From: an uncultured Bacilli bacterium
GTDB taxonomy: Bacteria > Bacillota_I > Bacilli_A > RF39 > UBA660
Length of the DNA: 64,000 nucleotides
Reading direction: 5' to 3'
NCBI GenBank assembly: GCA_934086145.1
Contig: CAKOHV010000002.1
Coordinates: 1 to 64,000 of the forward strand
Part shown: piece after piece, positions 8,975 to 18,741 of the stretch
How positions within the stretch are numbered: position 1 is the stretch's first letter
Layout of the letters: the number at the start of each line of letters is the position of its first letter
Position numbers and translations under genes: made by a program
Notes under the pieces: generated by a model
What the model was told of the DNA's origin: nothing
What the model saw: only the letters and a program-made list of their open reading frames with translations
Databases searched by the model: none

Positions 8975-10238
8975 CTTGTCCCTCCTCTTCTGCTAATAAA
9001 TATGTTAAATTTAATTTAATCTTTTTAGCTAAGGCCACAATTTCTTCTTTAGCAACTTTTTTAAATTCTTTTATTCTTTCTTCGTAAAGTGGTAGTTCAT
9101 CTAAATCATTAAATAAATAATTATTAACAATACCTCCTAAAGTATCTTGACTCATTTTTATAGAAGAAATTAAATTTTTCTTAGCATTTTCGATTTCTTC
9201 ATCACCAAAATTACCTTCTTGCATTTCTTTTAAGGCTTTATTAACTAATTCAACACATAAGTCTTTACTTTCGGTATCAATCCCCGCATAAATCATTAGT
9301 AACTGATCATACTTTTGATACATAGCCGACGTATTATAACATAATGAATTTTCTTCTCGTAAATAACGATATAACTTACTTGTTAACCCCCCACTACCAA
9401 AAATAAAGTTAAATAAATGAATGACAATATCTCTTTCTCTTTTACTTAAATCAACTAAATTATATAACATAATAAAAGTTGCTTGTTCATATTTACCAGT
9501 TTCAATAATATCTAGTTTATCTTTTCTTAGAGTATTTAAAACAAACAATGTTTGCTTTTCTTTTTTCTTCGTCTTTACATTAAAGTACTTTTTAATATAA
9601 GAAACAATTTCATCCATATCTAAATTACCTATAACATAAATATCACAGATACATTCTTTAAAGAACTTATTATAGTAATCGACTAAGTTACTTGGCGTAA
9701 TATCTTCTAAGTCTTCTAAGTAACCTGTCATATAATAACTAGAAGGACTATCTTCATCCATATTACTTAAAGCTCTTTTAAATGCATACTTTGTCGCATT
9801 TTCTTTAATGGATTCAATATCAGCTTTTAATCTATTTGTTACAATTGTAAAACTTCGTTTATCAAATTCATTATTTTCAATATTGGGTTCAGTTAAAAAA
9901 CCAAAACTAAATTTAAATAGTTCATCTAAGTAATCTTCATCACAATATTTAGGATCTAAAAAATCAGTTACAAAAGAAGTTATTAAGTAATTTCCCAATC
10001 TAGTTACTAATCCTCTTGTATATGAATTATATAAGTTTTCAAATTCAATTGAAATATCTCTTCTACTCTTATAGTTTTTAGTTGAAGCTACTAAAATGTC
10101 GGTTAACACATTATTAATCGTTATTTCTTCTTTTTGAAGTTTTTTTGTAAACATTACTTCCATTGAACAATTTTTAAACTTATCTGTTTTTATAGTATGA
10201 ATTCGATAATTATTAAAATTATATACTTTATATTCCAT
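8961..10238 (-). CDS. M16-family partner protein without zinc motif, YmfF-like
   Basis: 425 residues with the M16 fold but no HXXEH: the N-terminal position reads ILVASTKNYKSRRDIS. The C-terminal domain keeps the Arg/Tyr signature of M16 substrate-binding halves (SKLYRYLREENSLCY, about residues 285-300). In this family the R/Y subunit pairs with the zinc subunit, which is the overlapping downstream gene. The start ATG has GAGGTG 5 nt upstream. The two together look like the ymfF-ymfH unit of Bacillus. Confidence 0.88.
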   Translation of the reverse strand: MEYKVYNFNNYRIHTIKTDKFKNCSMEVMFTKKLQKEEITINNVLTDILVASTKNYKSRRDISIEFENLYNSYTRGLVTRLGNYLITSFVTDFLDPKYCDEDYLDELFKFSFGFLTEPNIENNEFDKRSFTIVTNRLKADIESIKENATKYAFKRALSNMDEDSPSSYYMTGYLEDLEDITPSNLVDYYNKFFKECICDIYVIGNLDMDEIVSYIKKYFNVKTKKKEKQTLFVLNTLRKDKLDIIETGKYEQATFIMLYNLVDLSKRERDIVIHLFNFIFGSGGLTSKLYRYLREENSLCYNTSAMYQKYDQLLMIYAGIDTESKDLCVELVNKALKEMQEGNFGDEEIENAKKNLISSIKMSQDTLGGIVNNYLFNDLDELPLYEERIKEFKKVAKEEIVALAKKIKLNLTYLLAEEEGQDGRD

Positions 10239-10349
10239 GGTTCACCTCTTTATTTATTATGCCTCTTTTAAATAGTTTTATATCTTTTATTTAAAAATAT
10301 GCAAAGTTATTATATCATAATCTATCTATATTTTATTAATTAATATCAA

Positions 10350-10376
10350 AATAAAAGGTTTTATCAAAAACCTTCT
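10350..10376 (-). terminator. Terminator overlapping the next gene's stop
   Basis: On the minus strand AAGGTTTT-TGAT-AAAACCTT is followed by a T-rich run. It closes the propeller-like protein gene. Confidence 0.65.
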
Positions 10377-11904
10377 ATTTTTCTTTATAGTAATTAGTAT
10401 TTGAGGCCATGCTTGTTACATCTTCAGCCATCTTTTTACTACTACTTCCATTATATAAATACATATCACCATATCGTTTAGAAGAACTAAAGTCTTTTAA
10501 GTAATAGATATTTTTATCATTAACATAAACGTAACGATAGACATCTGAATCAATCTTTTTTCCTTTACCACCAGTTGTTGTATACAAATCGCCTGAATTA
10601 GATGTGTAATCTTTTAGATAGTAAATTCTATTTCCTTTAATTGAAACTCTTAAATATGAAGCATAAACATCTGAATCAATCTTTTTACCCTTGTTTCCAG
10701 TGACGAAATATAAATCACCATTTGATCTCTTATCAGTATCAGCAACTAATACTAAGCCTTTTTTGTAAGTTGTAAATCCACTTGGTGCATCTTCTAAAAC
10801 CGTTTTCACATCACCTATTTTACTACCATTAATCTTAGCATATTTTAATTCAGAATCGTCATTAATATAATAAATGCCTTTGCCATTATAAATATATGCA
10901 GTAGGTGATTTTTCTAAATCCTCATCAATCTTAACTTCATCACCTTTAACCGCCTTTTTATAGTATAAAATAAATTTTTTATCATCTATTTTAGTATAAA
11001 CAACTTGTTTATTAGCTACATCAACATCAGCTATTTCATAAATCTCACTAGCGACTTTCTCGCCTTCTTTACCATTATAATAATAAAGTTTACTTTCACT
11101 ATCATTTGTTACATAATACATATGCTTACAATTAGTATCACAATAGTATTCTACAACATCTGAATCAACCTTGTCAGACTTCCCATTACTTATTGTATAA
11201 TATTTTAAGTCTTTATCTTTATCGGTAATATAAACAACTTTTTTACCATCTTCAGTTATTGAAGCATAATATACATTACTATCTTCTACTTTTACTTTAT
11301 CATCTTTTTTAGCATTTAAACTTCTAATATATAGAGATCCATCTTTTACATATAAAACTTTAGTATCAGTACAAGCTTTAATTGATGTTACATCAGAATC
11401 TAATTTTTCTTTATCTTTTTTATAATTATAAGAATACAAATTACCATCTGAATCAACTGCCACAATATATTTGTCATTTGGTGTAAAATAAGCTACTGAT
11501 AAATCACTAAGAATCTTTGTTGTATCATCTTTTTTCTTACTATTATATAAGTATAAGGCATTATTCTTTTCAAACAAGATATATCTATTAGTTTTATTAG
11601 CATACACAACATCTCTTGTTTCACTATCTGAAGAAATTTTAATGCCTTCTTTTTGACTCTTATTAGTAACCAATAACTCCCCATCAGCGTTTTGATAAAC
11701 CATTGAATATTCTGGATATTCTCCATTGCCTGCGTTATTTTTGTTAACTACAAGTAAGAATGCCAAAACAATTATGACAATTCCTATTATAAAGAAATGT
11801 CCTCCTTTAAATGGTCCAAATTGCTTTTGGGAAAATTCTTTAACTACTAAAAAATTAACTTTCATATCTTTCTTTGCTTTTTTTTCTTGTTCGTTACCTT
11901 CCAT
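10375..11904 (-). CDS. Membrane-anchored extracytoplasmic beta-propeller-like repeat protein
   Basis: 509 residues. A charged cytoplasmic tail (about 40 residues) and one transmembrane helix (GGHFFIIGIVIIVLAFLLVV) precede about 440 residues of short beta-rich repeats built on patterns such as DGNLYSYNYKKDK, NGKGIYYINDD and GKKIDSDVYRYVYV. The repeated Lys-Ile-Asp-Ser-Asp-Val blocks recur every 45-60 residues, as in TolB/DUF5050-type propellers. The role is unknown; these domains usually bind protein or peptide ligands at the surface. I chose the ATG at 11904 because GTGAGGAG lies 7 nt upstream; the GTG at 11919 is part of that site. Confidence 0.75.
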   Translation of the reverse strand: MEGNEQEKKAKKDMKVNFLVVKEFSQKQFGPFKGGHFFIIGIVIIVLAFLLVVNKNNAGNGEYPEYSMVYQNADGELLVTNKSQKEGIKISSDSETRDVVYANKTNRYILFEKNNALYLYNSKKKDDTTKILSDLSVAYFTPNDKYIVAVDSDGNLYSYNYKKDKEKLDSDVTSIKACTDTKVLYVKDGSLYIRSLNAKKDDKVKVEDSNVYYASITEDGKKVVYITDKDKDLKYYTISNGKSDKVDSDVVEYYCDTNCKHMYYVTNDSESKLYYYNGKEGEKVASEIYEIADVDVANKQVVYTKIDDKKFILYYKKAVKGDEVKIDEDLEKSPTAYIYNGKGIYYINDDSELKYAKINGSKIGDVKTVLEDAPSGFTTYKKGLVLVADTDKRSNGDLYFVTGNKGKKIDSDVYASYLRVSIKGNRIYYLKDYTSNSGDLYTTTGGKGKKIDSDVYRYVYVNDKNIYYLKDFSSSKRYGDMYLYNGSSSKKMAEDVTSMASNTNYYKEK

Positions 11905-11976
11905 AAAAAAACTCCTCACTACGCATCTCTGCTATTTAAATTATAATATTTAAAAAGAATAAAATCAATGCCCTTA

Positions 11977-13098
11977 TTAAACTAGGTTTTCGTATTCTTT
12001 TAAAATATAATCATCCGTCATCCCCGCTATATAATCAATAACTTTCCGTTCCATCGATGTTTCTTCTAGGTATTGTGCACTCATGTCATTTAAAAAAACG
12101 GTAAAAATATTTTTAGTCGTATCATTACTTTTTAAAGCTTTTAAACATTTATCAAAGACTGTATTAAAAACTGTTTTATAAAATTCTAACATTTCCTCAG
12201 TATTAGCATGGGCATATATATGCTCATAATTAAATTTTTTTAACTTCTTTATGGCTTCAAAAACTTCATCACTCATCGCTAAATAATTTTTATTTAAACT
12301 ATGGGCGAGAATATCATTAATTATCGTATCAATTATTTGGGCATTAGTAATACCTAAAACATCTGTTATATCTTTTGGTATACTATCAACTTCAATAATT
12401 CCTAATCTTATAGCATCTTCTATATCTCGGCCTATATAAGCAATAATATCACTAACTCGCACAACACAACCTTCTAAGGTCATTGGTACTAATTTTTTTA
12501 TTAAACCTTTTTCTTTATATGAATCATAGTATTGTTTTAAAAATTTGGCTTTAGTCTTTTTAACGGGACGATACTCTTTTAATTCTAATTCTCCATTATG
12601 ACACATAATAGCATCTAAGACTTGTAAAGTAATATTACTTCCAACCCCATTGTTTTCTAAAAACATTAAAGTTCGGACACTTTGAATATTATGATTAAAG
12701 TAGCCGGCGCCAACTCTTACACTTATCTCATTTAAAATATGTTCACCAGCATGACCAAAAGGTACATGTCCTAAGTCATGACCCAAAGCGGCCGCTTCGA
12801 TCAAATCTTCATTTAAACAAAGAGCCCGCCCAATCGTTCGTGCCACTTTACTAACCATTTGAACATGCGTCATTCTTTTACTAATATTGTCATTATCATT
12901 AAAACTAAAAACCTGTGTTTTATCCATATACCTAGTATAAGAAAGAGAATAAATAATCCGATCTATATCGCGATAAAAAGGTGTTCTAATACTTTCCTTT
13001 ACTGCAAAAAAACGAATTGCTTCATCATCTTTACACGCAAAAGGCGATAAATAATTATTTTTAACTAACATATTTTTTTTGATAGTTTTCCAATCCAT
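11977..13098 (-). CDS. dGTPase-like HD-domain dNTP triphosphohydrolase
   Basis: 373 residues with the HD metal-binding signature of the Dgt family: MTHVQMVSKVARTIGRAL, then the double motif LGHDLGHVPFGHAGE, then DIIAYIGRDIEDA. These enzymes hydrolyse dNTPs to deoxynucleoside and triphosphate, controlling dNTP pools. The length fits the shorter Firmicutes subgroup. AGGTGAGG lies 4-5 nt before the ATG. It appears to be the promoter-distal gene after the flavoprotein pair (24-bp gap). Confidence 0.9.
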   Translation of the reverse strand: MDWKTIKKNMLVKNNYLSPFACKDDEAIRFFAVKESIRTPFYRDIDRIIYSLSYTRYMDKTQVFSFNDNDNISKRMTHVQMVSKVARTIGRALCLNEDLIEAAALGHDLGHVPFGHAGEHILNEISVRVGAGYFNHNIQSVRTLMFLENNGVGSNITLQVLDAIMCHNGELELKEYRPVKKTKAKFLKQYYDSYKEKGLIKKLVPMTLEGCVVRVSDIIAYIGRDIEDAIRLGIIEVDSIPKDITDVLGITNAQIIDTIINDILAHSLNKNYLAMSDEVFEAIKKLKKFNYEHIYAHANTEEMLEFYKTVFNTVFDKCLKALKSNDTTKNIFTVFLNDMSAQYLEETSMERKVIDYIAGMTDDYILKEYENLV

Positions 13099-13121
13099 CT
13101 TACCTCACCTTGTCCATTTAT

Positions 13122-14276
13122 CTATTTTATTCTAATTTCAATATCACTTACAGGATATGTACAACATGGATGAATATAATTCTCATCTTGTTCATTCTTA
13201 TCGCGTTTATCATTAACTACTTTAACCTTGCCGTTAATAAGCTTCGTTCGACATAGCCCACAACGCCCCGTATGGCACGCACTAGGAACATATATTTTAG
13301 CCTTCTCTAACGCTTCTAAAATTGTCTTATTATTAAAACACTCACATTTCAAAAAAGCCTCTTCAATTCTAACTATCATATTATACTTTTTAATTTTCTT
13401 AATATTACATTTAGGTAAATATTCTTCATACCTAATAAACTTTCGCGGTAATTTAAACTCTTCTAATTCTTTATTTAAGTACTTTAAGAAGCCTTCATAG
13501 CCACATGCAAAAATAGAAAATTCACTTAATCCTAACTCTTTAATCAATTCCGAAGTTATAAAACCATTTAAGTATCCTTCAACTTCTTCATCACTTAAGA
13601 TAATTTCTAAATTAAAATTATCTAACTCATCAGCTAATCTAAATAATTCTCTTTTAAAAATAATATCTTCTTCTCGACGACAATTATATAATAAATATAA
13701 ATTATAGTCTTCATCATGCGCTTCTAAAGCTTTCGCCATAGCTAAGAATGGTGTTATTCCCCTTCCGGATGCTAAACCGACAACATTTTTATTATCACGT
13801 AACTTCGTATAATAGAAATTACCAAAAGGCCCCGAAATAGTAAGTTTTTCCCCTATTTGCGCTTCATCTACCAAATAAGTAGACATTGTTCCATTCTCAA
13901 CCTTTTCAACCGTAATTCTATATTCTCCCTTTGAAGCATCATCTAAAGAAGAAGTAATAGCATAAGGCCTTGTAATAAATTTACCATCAATCATTTTGGT
14001 AACAGTTATATATTGCCCTGCTCTAAAATAAGGCAATTTCTTTTCATCATTAGCTTTTAAAACCAAACTCTTACATATTGCTGTTTCTCTAATGATATTT
14101 TTAATATAAACTTCCTCTTCCTTAACCGCCAAGCCCTTTTTTAATTTTTCTAATGGTTTATTCTTTTCTATTAAGTCATTAGCTCCATCTAAAAGCCAAT
14201 CTTCACGATCCAAAGCTAAGTTTTTATATTTTAACAAATCTAATTTACTTAAAGAACTAATTTTTACTTTTACCAT
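13122..14276 (-). CDS. FNR-type flavoprotein reductase with C-terminal 2Fe-2S ferredoxin domain
   Basis: 384 residues. An FAD-binding FR-type barrel (FRAGQYITVTK, then RPYAITSS, about residues 85-160) leads into a nucleotide-binding domain (GLASGRGITPFLAMAKAL). The C-terminal plant-type ferredoxin has CHTGRCGLC plus a final CC close to the stop. This is the electron-transfer chain NAD(P)H to FAD to 2Fe-2S. The ATG at 14276 (AAGGTG, 6 nt upstream) is preferred over the GTG at 14285. It starts one base after the stop of the desaturase-like gene, so it is very likely that gene's dedicated reductase. Confidence 0.85.
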   Translation of the reverse strand: MVKVKISSLSKLDLLKYKNLALDREDWLLDGANDLIEKNKPLEKLKKGLAVKEEEVYIKNIIRETAICKSLVLKANDEKKLPYFRAGQYITVTKMIDGKFITRPYAITSSLDDASKGEYRITVEKVENGTMSTYLVDEAQIGEKLTISGPFGNFYYTKLRDNKNVVGLASGRGITPFLAMAKALEAHDEDYNLYLLYNCRREEDIIFKRELFRLADELDNFNLEIILSDEEVEGYLNGFITSELIKELGLSEFSIFACGYEGFLKYLNKELEEFKLPRKFIRYEEYLPKCNIKKIKKYNMIVRIEEAFLKCECFNNKTILEALEKAKIYVPSACHTGRCGLCRTKLINGKVKVVNDKRDKNEQDENYIHPCCTYPVSDIEIRIK

Positions 14277-14277
14277 C

Positions 14278-15798
14278 CTATTCACCTTCTATATCTTTTA
14301 TTGTATACCAAGCACTCTTCATTCCTGCTAAATATAAAGCTTCACTAGTGGCTCCATAATAAGAATAAGCTCCACCAAACCTTAAACCTTTAAAAATAAG
14401 TTCTTTAGATGCTGTTAAAAGACGGGGTAAAACATTATCTAAGCCCTCCAATTTATAACCATTAATTTGATTATTAGTTCGCAAAGCAAAGGAAACCGGT
14501 GTTAAGATTTCAATCTCTTCAATATAATCACTAATATTAACGCCAATTTTTTTGGAAAATAAATCAATCATTCGACTAGCTATTCTTTCACTTTCACTAT
14601 AATAATTATCAAGACTTACACTACTCTCAAAGACATTGGTAGAAAAATAAGAGGTTAACGTAACAATACTGGTTCCTTCTAAGCTAGCATTCGGACATAC
14701 CTTATTAATACATTGTACTAAAACATCATTATTTTCTCCTATTAAACCCATTTTAGAATATTCCACATCACTATCTAAACTATTATATAAATAATAACTA
14801 TAGTTTTTAATTCCTAGTTCTTCTATTGAACGATTTAAACCTAAATATACCTTAACCTCACGCATTCCTAGTTTTCTTTGATTACAAAAACGCAAAGCTT
14901 TATCATTTAATTCTTCTGGATTTACCATCTGACTAACTAAAGTATTAGGACTAATATTCGCAATTAAATGATTCGTATAATAAATAGTTCCATCATTAAC
15001 CATAACGGCATTAACTTCACCATAAGTTGTCATAATTTTTTTTACTTCACAATTATACTTAATCTCTCCATGATTTTCTAAATAACGATCTAGTAATTTA
15101 TAAAGAATTTCACTTGTTTTATGAACTGGTATATAAAGACCTAAATCAATATAATCATAAAAACTTGCCGCATAAGTAACAAATGATAACTCTGTTTCTG
15201 TTGATCCAAACAAAAGCCAAAAAACATTTAAGACTTCTTGAATTTCCAATGGAATACCTAGAGCATCCATAACTTTACTTACTGAATAAGAAGCTATTCT
15301 AACAAAATTATCATAGTTTTCTTTCATATAATCTTGATCAACTAAACCATCTTTTTCATCAATATATTTTAAGGCCTCACGACATTCCGAAGCCAAATCA
15401 AAAAAAGGTGTTAAATACTTAGTTGAACCAGGAAAATATTCTTCCATTCGTTTAATAAAACGTTCAATGCCAAAAGGTAATGTAAAATCTTTTCCACTTC
15501 CATCATCCGTTATAACACGAAAAGCTTCTGGTAACCTAACTAACTTTAAATCATCGGCTATCTTTAATTCATCAAACACTTTATTTAAATAACCACTTTT
15601 ATTAGTCATATCGTATAAACCTAGAGGGGTATATGATGTATCAAAACTAAATCTTCCTTTAACAAAGGTTTTATTATAACCTAAACAATCATTGTTCTTT
15701 TCTAAAATTAAAACTTTATATCCTTCTAAAGCAACTTTTAAGCCAGCTACTAAACCACTTATGCCCGCACCAATTACTATAACATCATAATCATTCAT
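14278..15798 (-). CDS. CrtI/phytoene-desaturase-like FAD oxidoreductase
   Basis: 506 residues. The N-terminal dinucleotide-binding motif is VIVIGAGISGLVAGLKVA, followed by the acidic residue of ILEKNN. A C-terminal segment (GLRFGGAYSYYGATSEALYLAG) corresponds to the second FAD-contacting motif of amine-oxidase/CrtI-like flavoproteins. No carotenoid synthase or other terpenoid gene is nearby, so phytoene is not implied. Tight coupling to an FNR-ferredoxin reductase suggests a reductase or saturase acting on a hydrophobic or polyunsaturated substrate. Confidence 0.82.
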   Translation of the reverse strand: MNDYDVIVIGAGISGLVAGLKVALEGYKVLILEKNNDCLGYNKTFVKGRFSFDTSYTPLGLYDMTNKSGYLNKVFDELKIADDLKLVRLPEAFRVITDDGSGKDFTLPFGIERFIKRMEEYFPGSTKYLTPFFDLASECREALKYIDEKDGLVDQDYMKENYDNFVRIASYSVSKVMDALGIPLEIQEVLNVFWLLFGSTETELSFVTYAASFYDYIDLGLYIPVHKTSEILYKLLDRYLENHGEIKYNCEVKKIMTTYGEVNAVMVNDGTIYYTNHLIANISPNTLVSQMVNPEELNDKALRFCNQRKLGMREVKVYLGLNRSIEELGIKNYSYYLYNSLDSDVEYSKMGLIGENNDVLVQCINKVCPNASLEGTSIVTLTSYFSTNVFESSVSLDNYYSESERIASRMIDLFSKKIGVNISDYIEEIEILTPVSFALRTNNQINGYKLEGLDNVLPRLLTASKELIFKGLRFGGAYSYYGATSEALYLAGMKSAWYTIKDIEGE

Positions 15799-15833
15799 CT
15801 AAATTCCTCTATTCTAAGTAAAATTATAACATT

Positions 15834-15860
15834 AAAAAAAGAGTATTTCTACTCCTCTAT
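15834..15860 (-). terminator. Terminator of the ABC permease gene
   Basis: On the minus strand GAGTA-GAAA-TACTC is followed by TTTTTTT, overlapping the stop codon of the permease gene. Confidence 0.75.
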
Positions 15861-17437
15861 TTAAATAATTGTTCTTTCATTTTTTGATAATTTAAAAGAA
15901 TATATCCTAAAATAATAAGACTTCCTAAAATCAAGATAAAAATATGCGTACAAACTGCTATCACATATCTACGATAAACTGGTAATAAAAATGGTACTAT
16001 TCCAATAACTAAAGACACCATTAAAGGAATAAAAATAATTAAACGTTGTTTAACAATTAAGTCTTCATCTTTCTCTTTCCAAGCACAGAACTTAAAGTCT
16101 AATAATATTCCTAAAAGACTTGTAAAAATACAGGCCACAAAAGGGAAAACAAAGGAAGCTATTTTCATAAATACCGTTGTGTTAAAAGTCATATTTAAAA
16201 TTAACCAATTTATTATTATAAAAGGTCCATTAATTATGGTACTAACCAAAAACTTAACCAATAAAACATTCGCAAAACGTAACGGAATTACTTTATATAA
16301 TAAAATATTTTCTCTTTCAATTGATAAAGAAGAAACACTATAACAATTAATACTAGCTAATAAAGCTAATATTCCCGGAACATACAAATTAAAATAATAT
16401 TTAAAGTATTCCATCTTTTCAATTTTATTAATTGGTAATAACACACAAACAAGAAAAAAGATTAAGGAAAGTCCCAAGCCTAATGAAAGGACTTGACGTA
16501 AATATACTTTGTTATTCCATAAACTAATTAACTCTTTTTTAAATAAACTAACAAATTTTCCATGTTGTTTAACCTTCAAAGCAAGAACTTTTTTCTTAAT
16601 TTTAACTCCTCTTAATAAAGAACCCATTTTTAAATAATTATAAGATAAGAACTTAATAAATAAAATAAATAAAATAATTGGTAATGAAAGAGCTAACAAA
16701 ATAATTACTACATTTAAATTATTTAAAGCAAGATTAGCTAAATACAAAAAAGGATCAATAATATTTATTTTTTTAATTAATTGGCTAACTAAACCAGATA
16801 AACTTTTATAATGAATATTTCTAAATAATAGATAACCACCACCTAATAACAAGCCATATATTAATGTTTTACTTAAAATATAAACAATTTTTTGATAATT
16901 AACTTTAAGATAGTTATTAAGAAAAGAACAAATTGTGGCAATAACAATTGGGACTAAAGGTAAAGTTAAAACAATTAATAAATATACAAACCCCATCGTC
17001 TCATCCACTTTGACATAATTATTATAAGCTAAGATAGCCGGCAAACAAATAACTAACAAGTAAAATAAATTTTTCAAATAAACTTTAAAAAGCTTACTTA
17101 AAATAATTTGTTCTTTTGTCAGTGGTAACGAGTATAAAACCTCAAACTCTGATGTATTAAATAAGGTTCCCGATATTGATAATAAATCATTAAACAAGAG
17201 CATTATTGTACAAACAATACAAGAAATATTTAAAAGATCTACTTTATTTAAAATGATACTTCCTAATAAATTGTAGATATAATACAAGGCAATTCCTAAA
17301 CCAATCCCAATTATGGCTAAAAAAATTAATTTTAGTTCTGAAGAATCATTAACATCTGCTTGTTTAGACATCTGGACACGATTTATATCCCCCAAATCTA
17401 AAATATTGACATAAATTAACTTGATTAACTTATTCAT
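15857..17437 (-). CDS. ABC-2-type exporter permease
   Basis: 526 residues with about 12 hydrophobic segments, a cytoplasmic N-terminus and a basic central loop (about residues 270-300: KIKKKVLALKVKQHGK). It overlaps the upstream ATPase gene by 8 nt and GGAG lies 4-5 nt before the ATG, so the two form one transporter. The long duplicated permease layout resembles EcsB/YthQ-type Firmicutes exporters. The substrate is unknown. Confidence 0.82.
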   Translation of the reverse strand: MNKLIKLIYVNILDLGDINRVQMSKQADVNDSSELKLIFLAIIGIGLGIALYYIYNLLGSIILNKVDLLNISCIVCTIMLLFNDLLSISGTLFNTSEFEVLYSLPLTKEQIILSKLFKVYLKNLFYLLVICLPAILAYNNYVKVDETMGFVYLLIVLTLPLVPIVIATICSFLNNYLKVNYQKIVYILSKTLIYGLLLGGGYLLFRNIHYKSLSGLVSQLIKKINIIDPFLYLANLALNNLNVVIILLALSLPIILFILFIKFLSYNYLKMGSLLRGVKIKKKVLALKVKQHGKFVSLFKKELISLWNNKVYLRQVLSLGLGLSLIFFLVCVLLPINKIEKMEYFKYYFNLYVPGILALLASINCYSVSSLSIERENILLYKVIPLRFANVLLVKFLVSTIINGPFIIINWLILNMTFNTTVFMKIASFVFPFVACIFTSLLGILLDFKFCAWKEKDEDLIVKQRLIIFIPLMVSLVIGIVPFLLPVYRRYVIAVCTHIFILILGSLIILGYILLNYQKMKEQLFK

Positions 17438-18143
17438 CTTTCTCCAACTCCATAAACACTTCTTCTAATGACTTATCTTGAATAACTCGCTTCATTGTTC
17501 CATCAGCTACTAAGATTCCATCTTTAATAATAGCAATTTTATTACATAGCTTTTGAGCCACTTCCAAAACATGAGTTGAAAAGAAAATAATTTTTCCTTG
17601 CTCAGCTTTTTCTTTTAAGATTTCTTTTAAGGTCATACTAGCTTTAGGATCAAGACCAACAAATGGTTCATCTAAGATATATAATTTAGGATCATGAACA
17701 AGCGCCGCAATTAAAATAAGTTTCTGCTTCATTCCATGAGAATAACTATCAATTAAGTTTCCTAAATCATTATATAATTCAAATCTTTTAGCATATTCTT
17801 CAATTCTTTCTTGGCGTTTTTTTTCAGGTACTTCATACATATCAGCAATAAAATTAATATATTGAATGCCCGTTAAATGTTCATACAAAGTCGGTGTATC
17901 CGGAATATAAGCAATCATTTTTTTATATGTTAAAGGGTCTTTTAAAATACTAACTTGATCTAATAGTATGTCCCCTTCTGTAATATGATTAATTCCAACT
18001 ATTGATTTGATTGTTGTACTCTTACCAGCCCCATTACGCCCAACAAAAGCATATATATCGCCCTCTTTAACATATAAATTTAAGCTTTTAATTATTTTTT
18101 TCCCCTTAAAATACTCCAAAGAATAATTCTTTACTTCAAGCAT
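17430..18143 (-). CDS. ABC transporter ATP-binding protein
   Basis: 237 residues. Walker A is GRNGAGKSTTIK, the signature SYSHGMKQKL and Walker B LYILDEPFVGLD, followed by the switch histidine in FFSTHV. All catalytic motifs are intact. It is closest in style to EcsA and other ABC-2 exporter ATPases (IPDTPTLYEHLTG after the Q-loop region). The ATG overlaps the upstream TAA by one base (TAATG) and is preceded by GGTGAT. Confidence 0.92.
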   Translation of the reverse strand: MLEVKNYSLEYFKGKKIIKSLNLYVKEGDIYAFVGRNGAGKSTTIKSIVGINHITEGDILLDQVSILKDPLTYKKMIAYIPDTPTLYEHLTGIQYINFIADMYEVPEKKRQERIEEYAKRFELYNDLGNLIDSYSHGMKQKLILIAALVHDPKLYILDEPFVGLDPKASMTLKEILKEKAEQGKIIFFSTHVLEVAQKLCNKIAIIKDGILVADGTMKRVIQDKSLEEVFMELEKDE

Positions 18144-18664
18144 TAAAAATCACCTTTTTCTATTATTTTTTGTTCATTTCTCAAAACTTCATAAATTACT
18201 TTGGCATTTTCTTTTTGATTTCTAAAGCCTTTCCCGACCAACCATCTTCCATAAACAATTTTTAACTGACGAAAGCGACCGACCTCATCAACAAAAGATA
18301 TTTTAACTTTACTTATTAACCAACCTTTTTTAATCTCTACATTTTTCAGAGCATCTTTTCGTACTTCATATGCTTCCTTTACTTTATGAGTAAAATAATT
18401 TACTCTAACGATAATAATCTTGTTTTCTGTAATACCAAGAGCGCCAATATTATCACATAAAAACCAAAAATAATAACCAAACGAAATAATAAAAGCTATT
18501 CCAAACAATTTGGGCCAAAAATTTAAGACTAATACCCATAAAAGAAAAATTATCAAAAATGTTTTACCTAAGTTAGTTTGAAAAGTTGCATAAACACCAT
18601 TATCTATTTTTTCTTCACTATGTTTCTGCAAACAGTTTAAAAAGAAACCTAAATCTTTTATCAT
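18143..18664 (-). CDS. Two-TM membrane protein, unknown, linked to the ABC exporter
   Basis: 173 residues. A short N-terminal region is followed by two transmembrane helices (KTFLIIFLLWVLVLNFW and FGIAFIISFGYYFWFL) and a basic, beta-rich cytoplasmic domain that resembles bacterial PH-like folds; the last point is inference. It is first in a three-gene unit with the ABC ATPase and permease, so it may modulate the exporter. ATG 18664 is favoured by AGGTGA just upstream; the frame opens 14 codons earlier. Confidence 0.65.
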   Translation of the reverse strand: MIKDLGFFLNCLQKHSEEKIDNGVYATFQTNLGKTFLIIFLLWVLVLNFWPKLFGIAFIISFGYYFWFLCDNIGALGITENKIIIVRVNYFTHKVKEAYEVRKDALKNVEIKKGWLISKVKISFVDEVGRFRQLKIVYGRWLVGKGFRNQKENAKVIYEVLRNEQKIIEKGDF

Positions 18665-18703
18665 AACTTCACCTAAAGAAATTATACCATAAAAACTGGC
18701 ACA

Positions 18704-18741
18704 CAAAAAGATTAGTTATAAATTACAACTAATCTTTTATT
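18704..18741 (-). terminator. Terminator after the CmpB-SWIM gene
   Basis: AAAAGATTAGTT pairs with AACTAATCTTTT. The minus-strand T-run follows directly, overlapping the stop codon. Confidence 0.85.
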
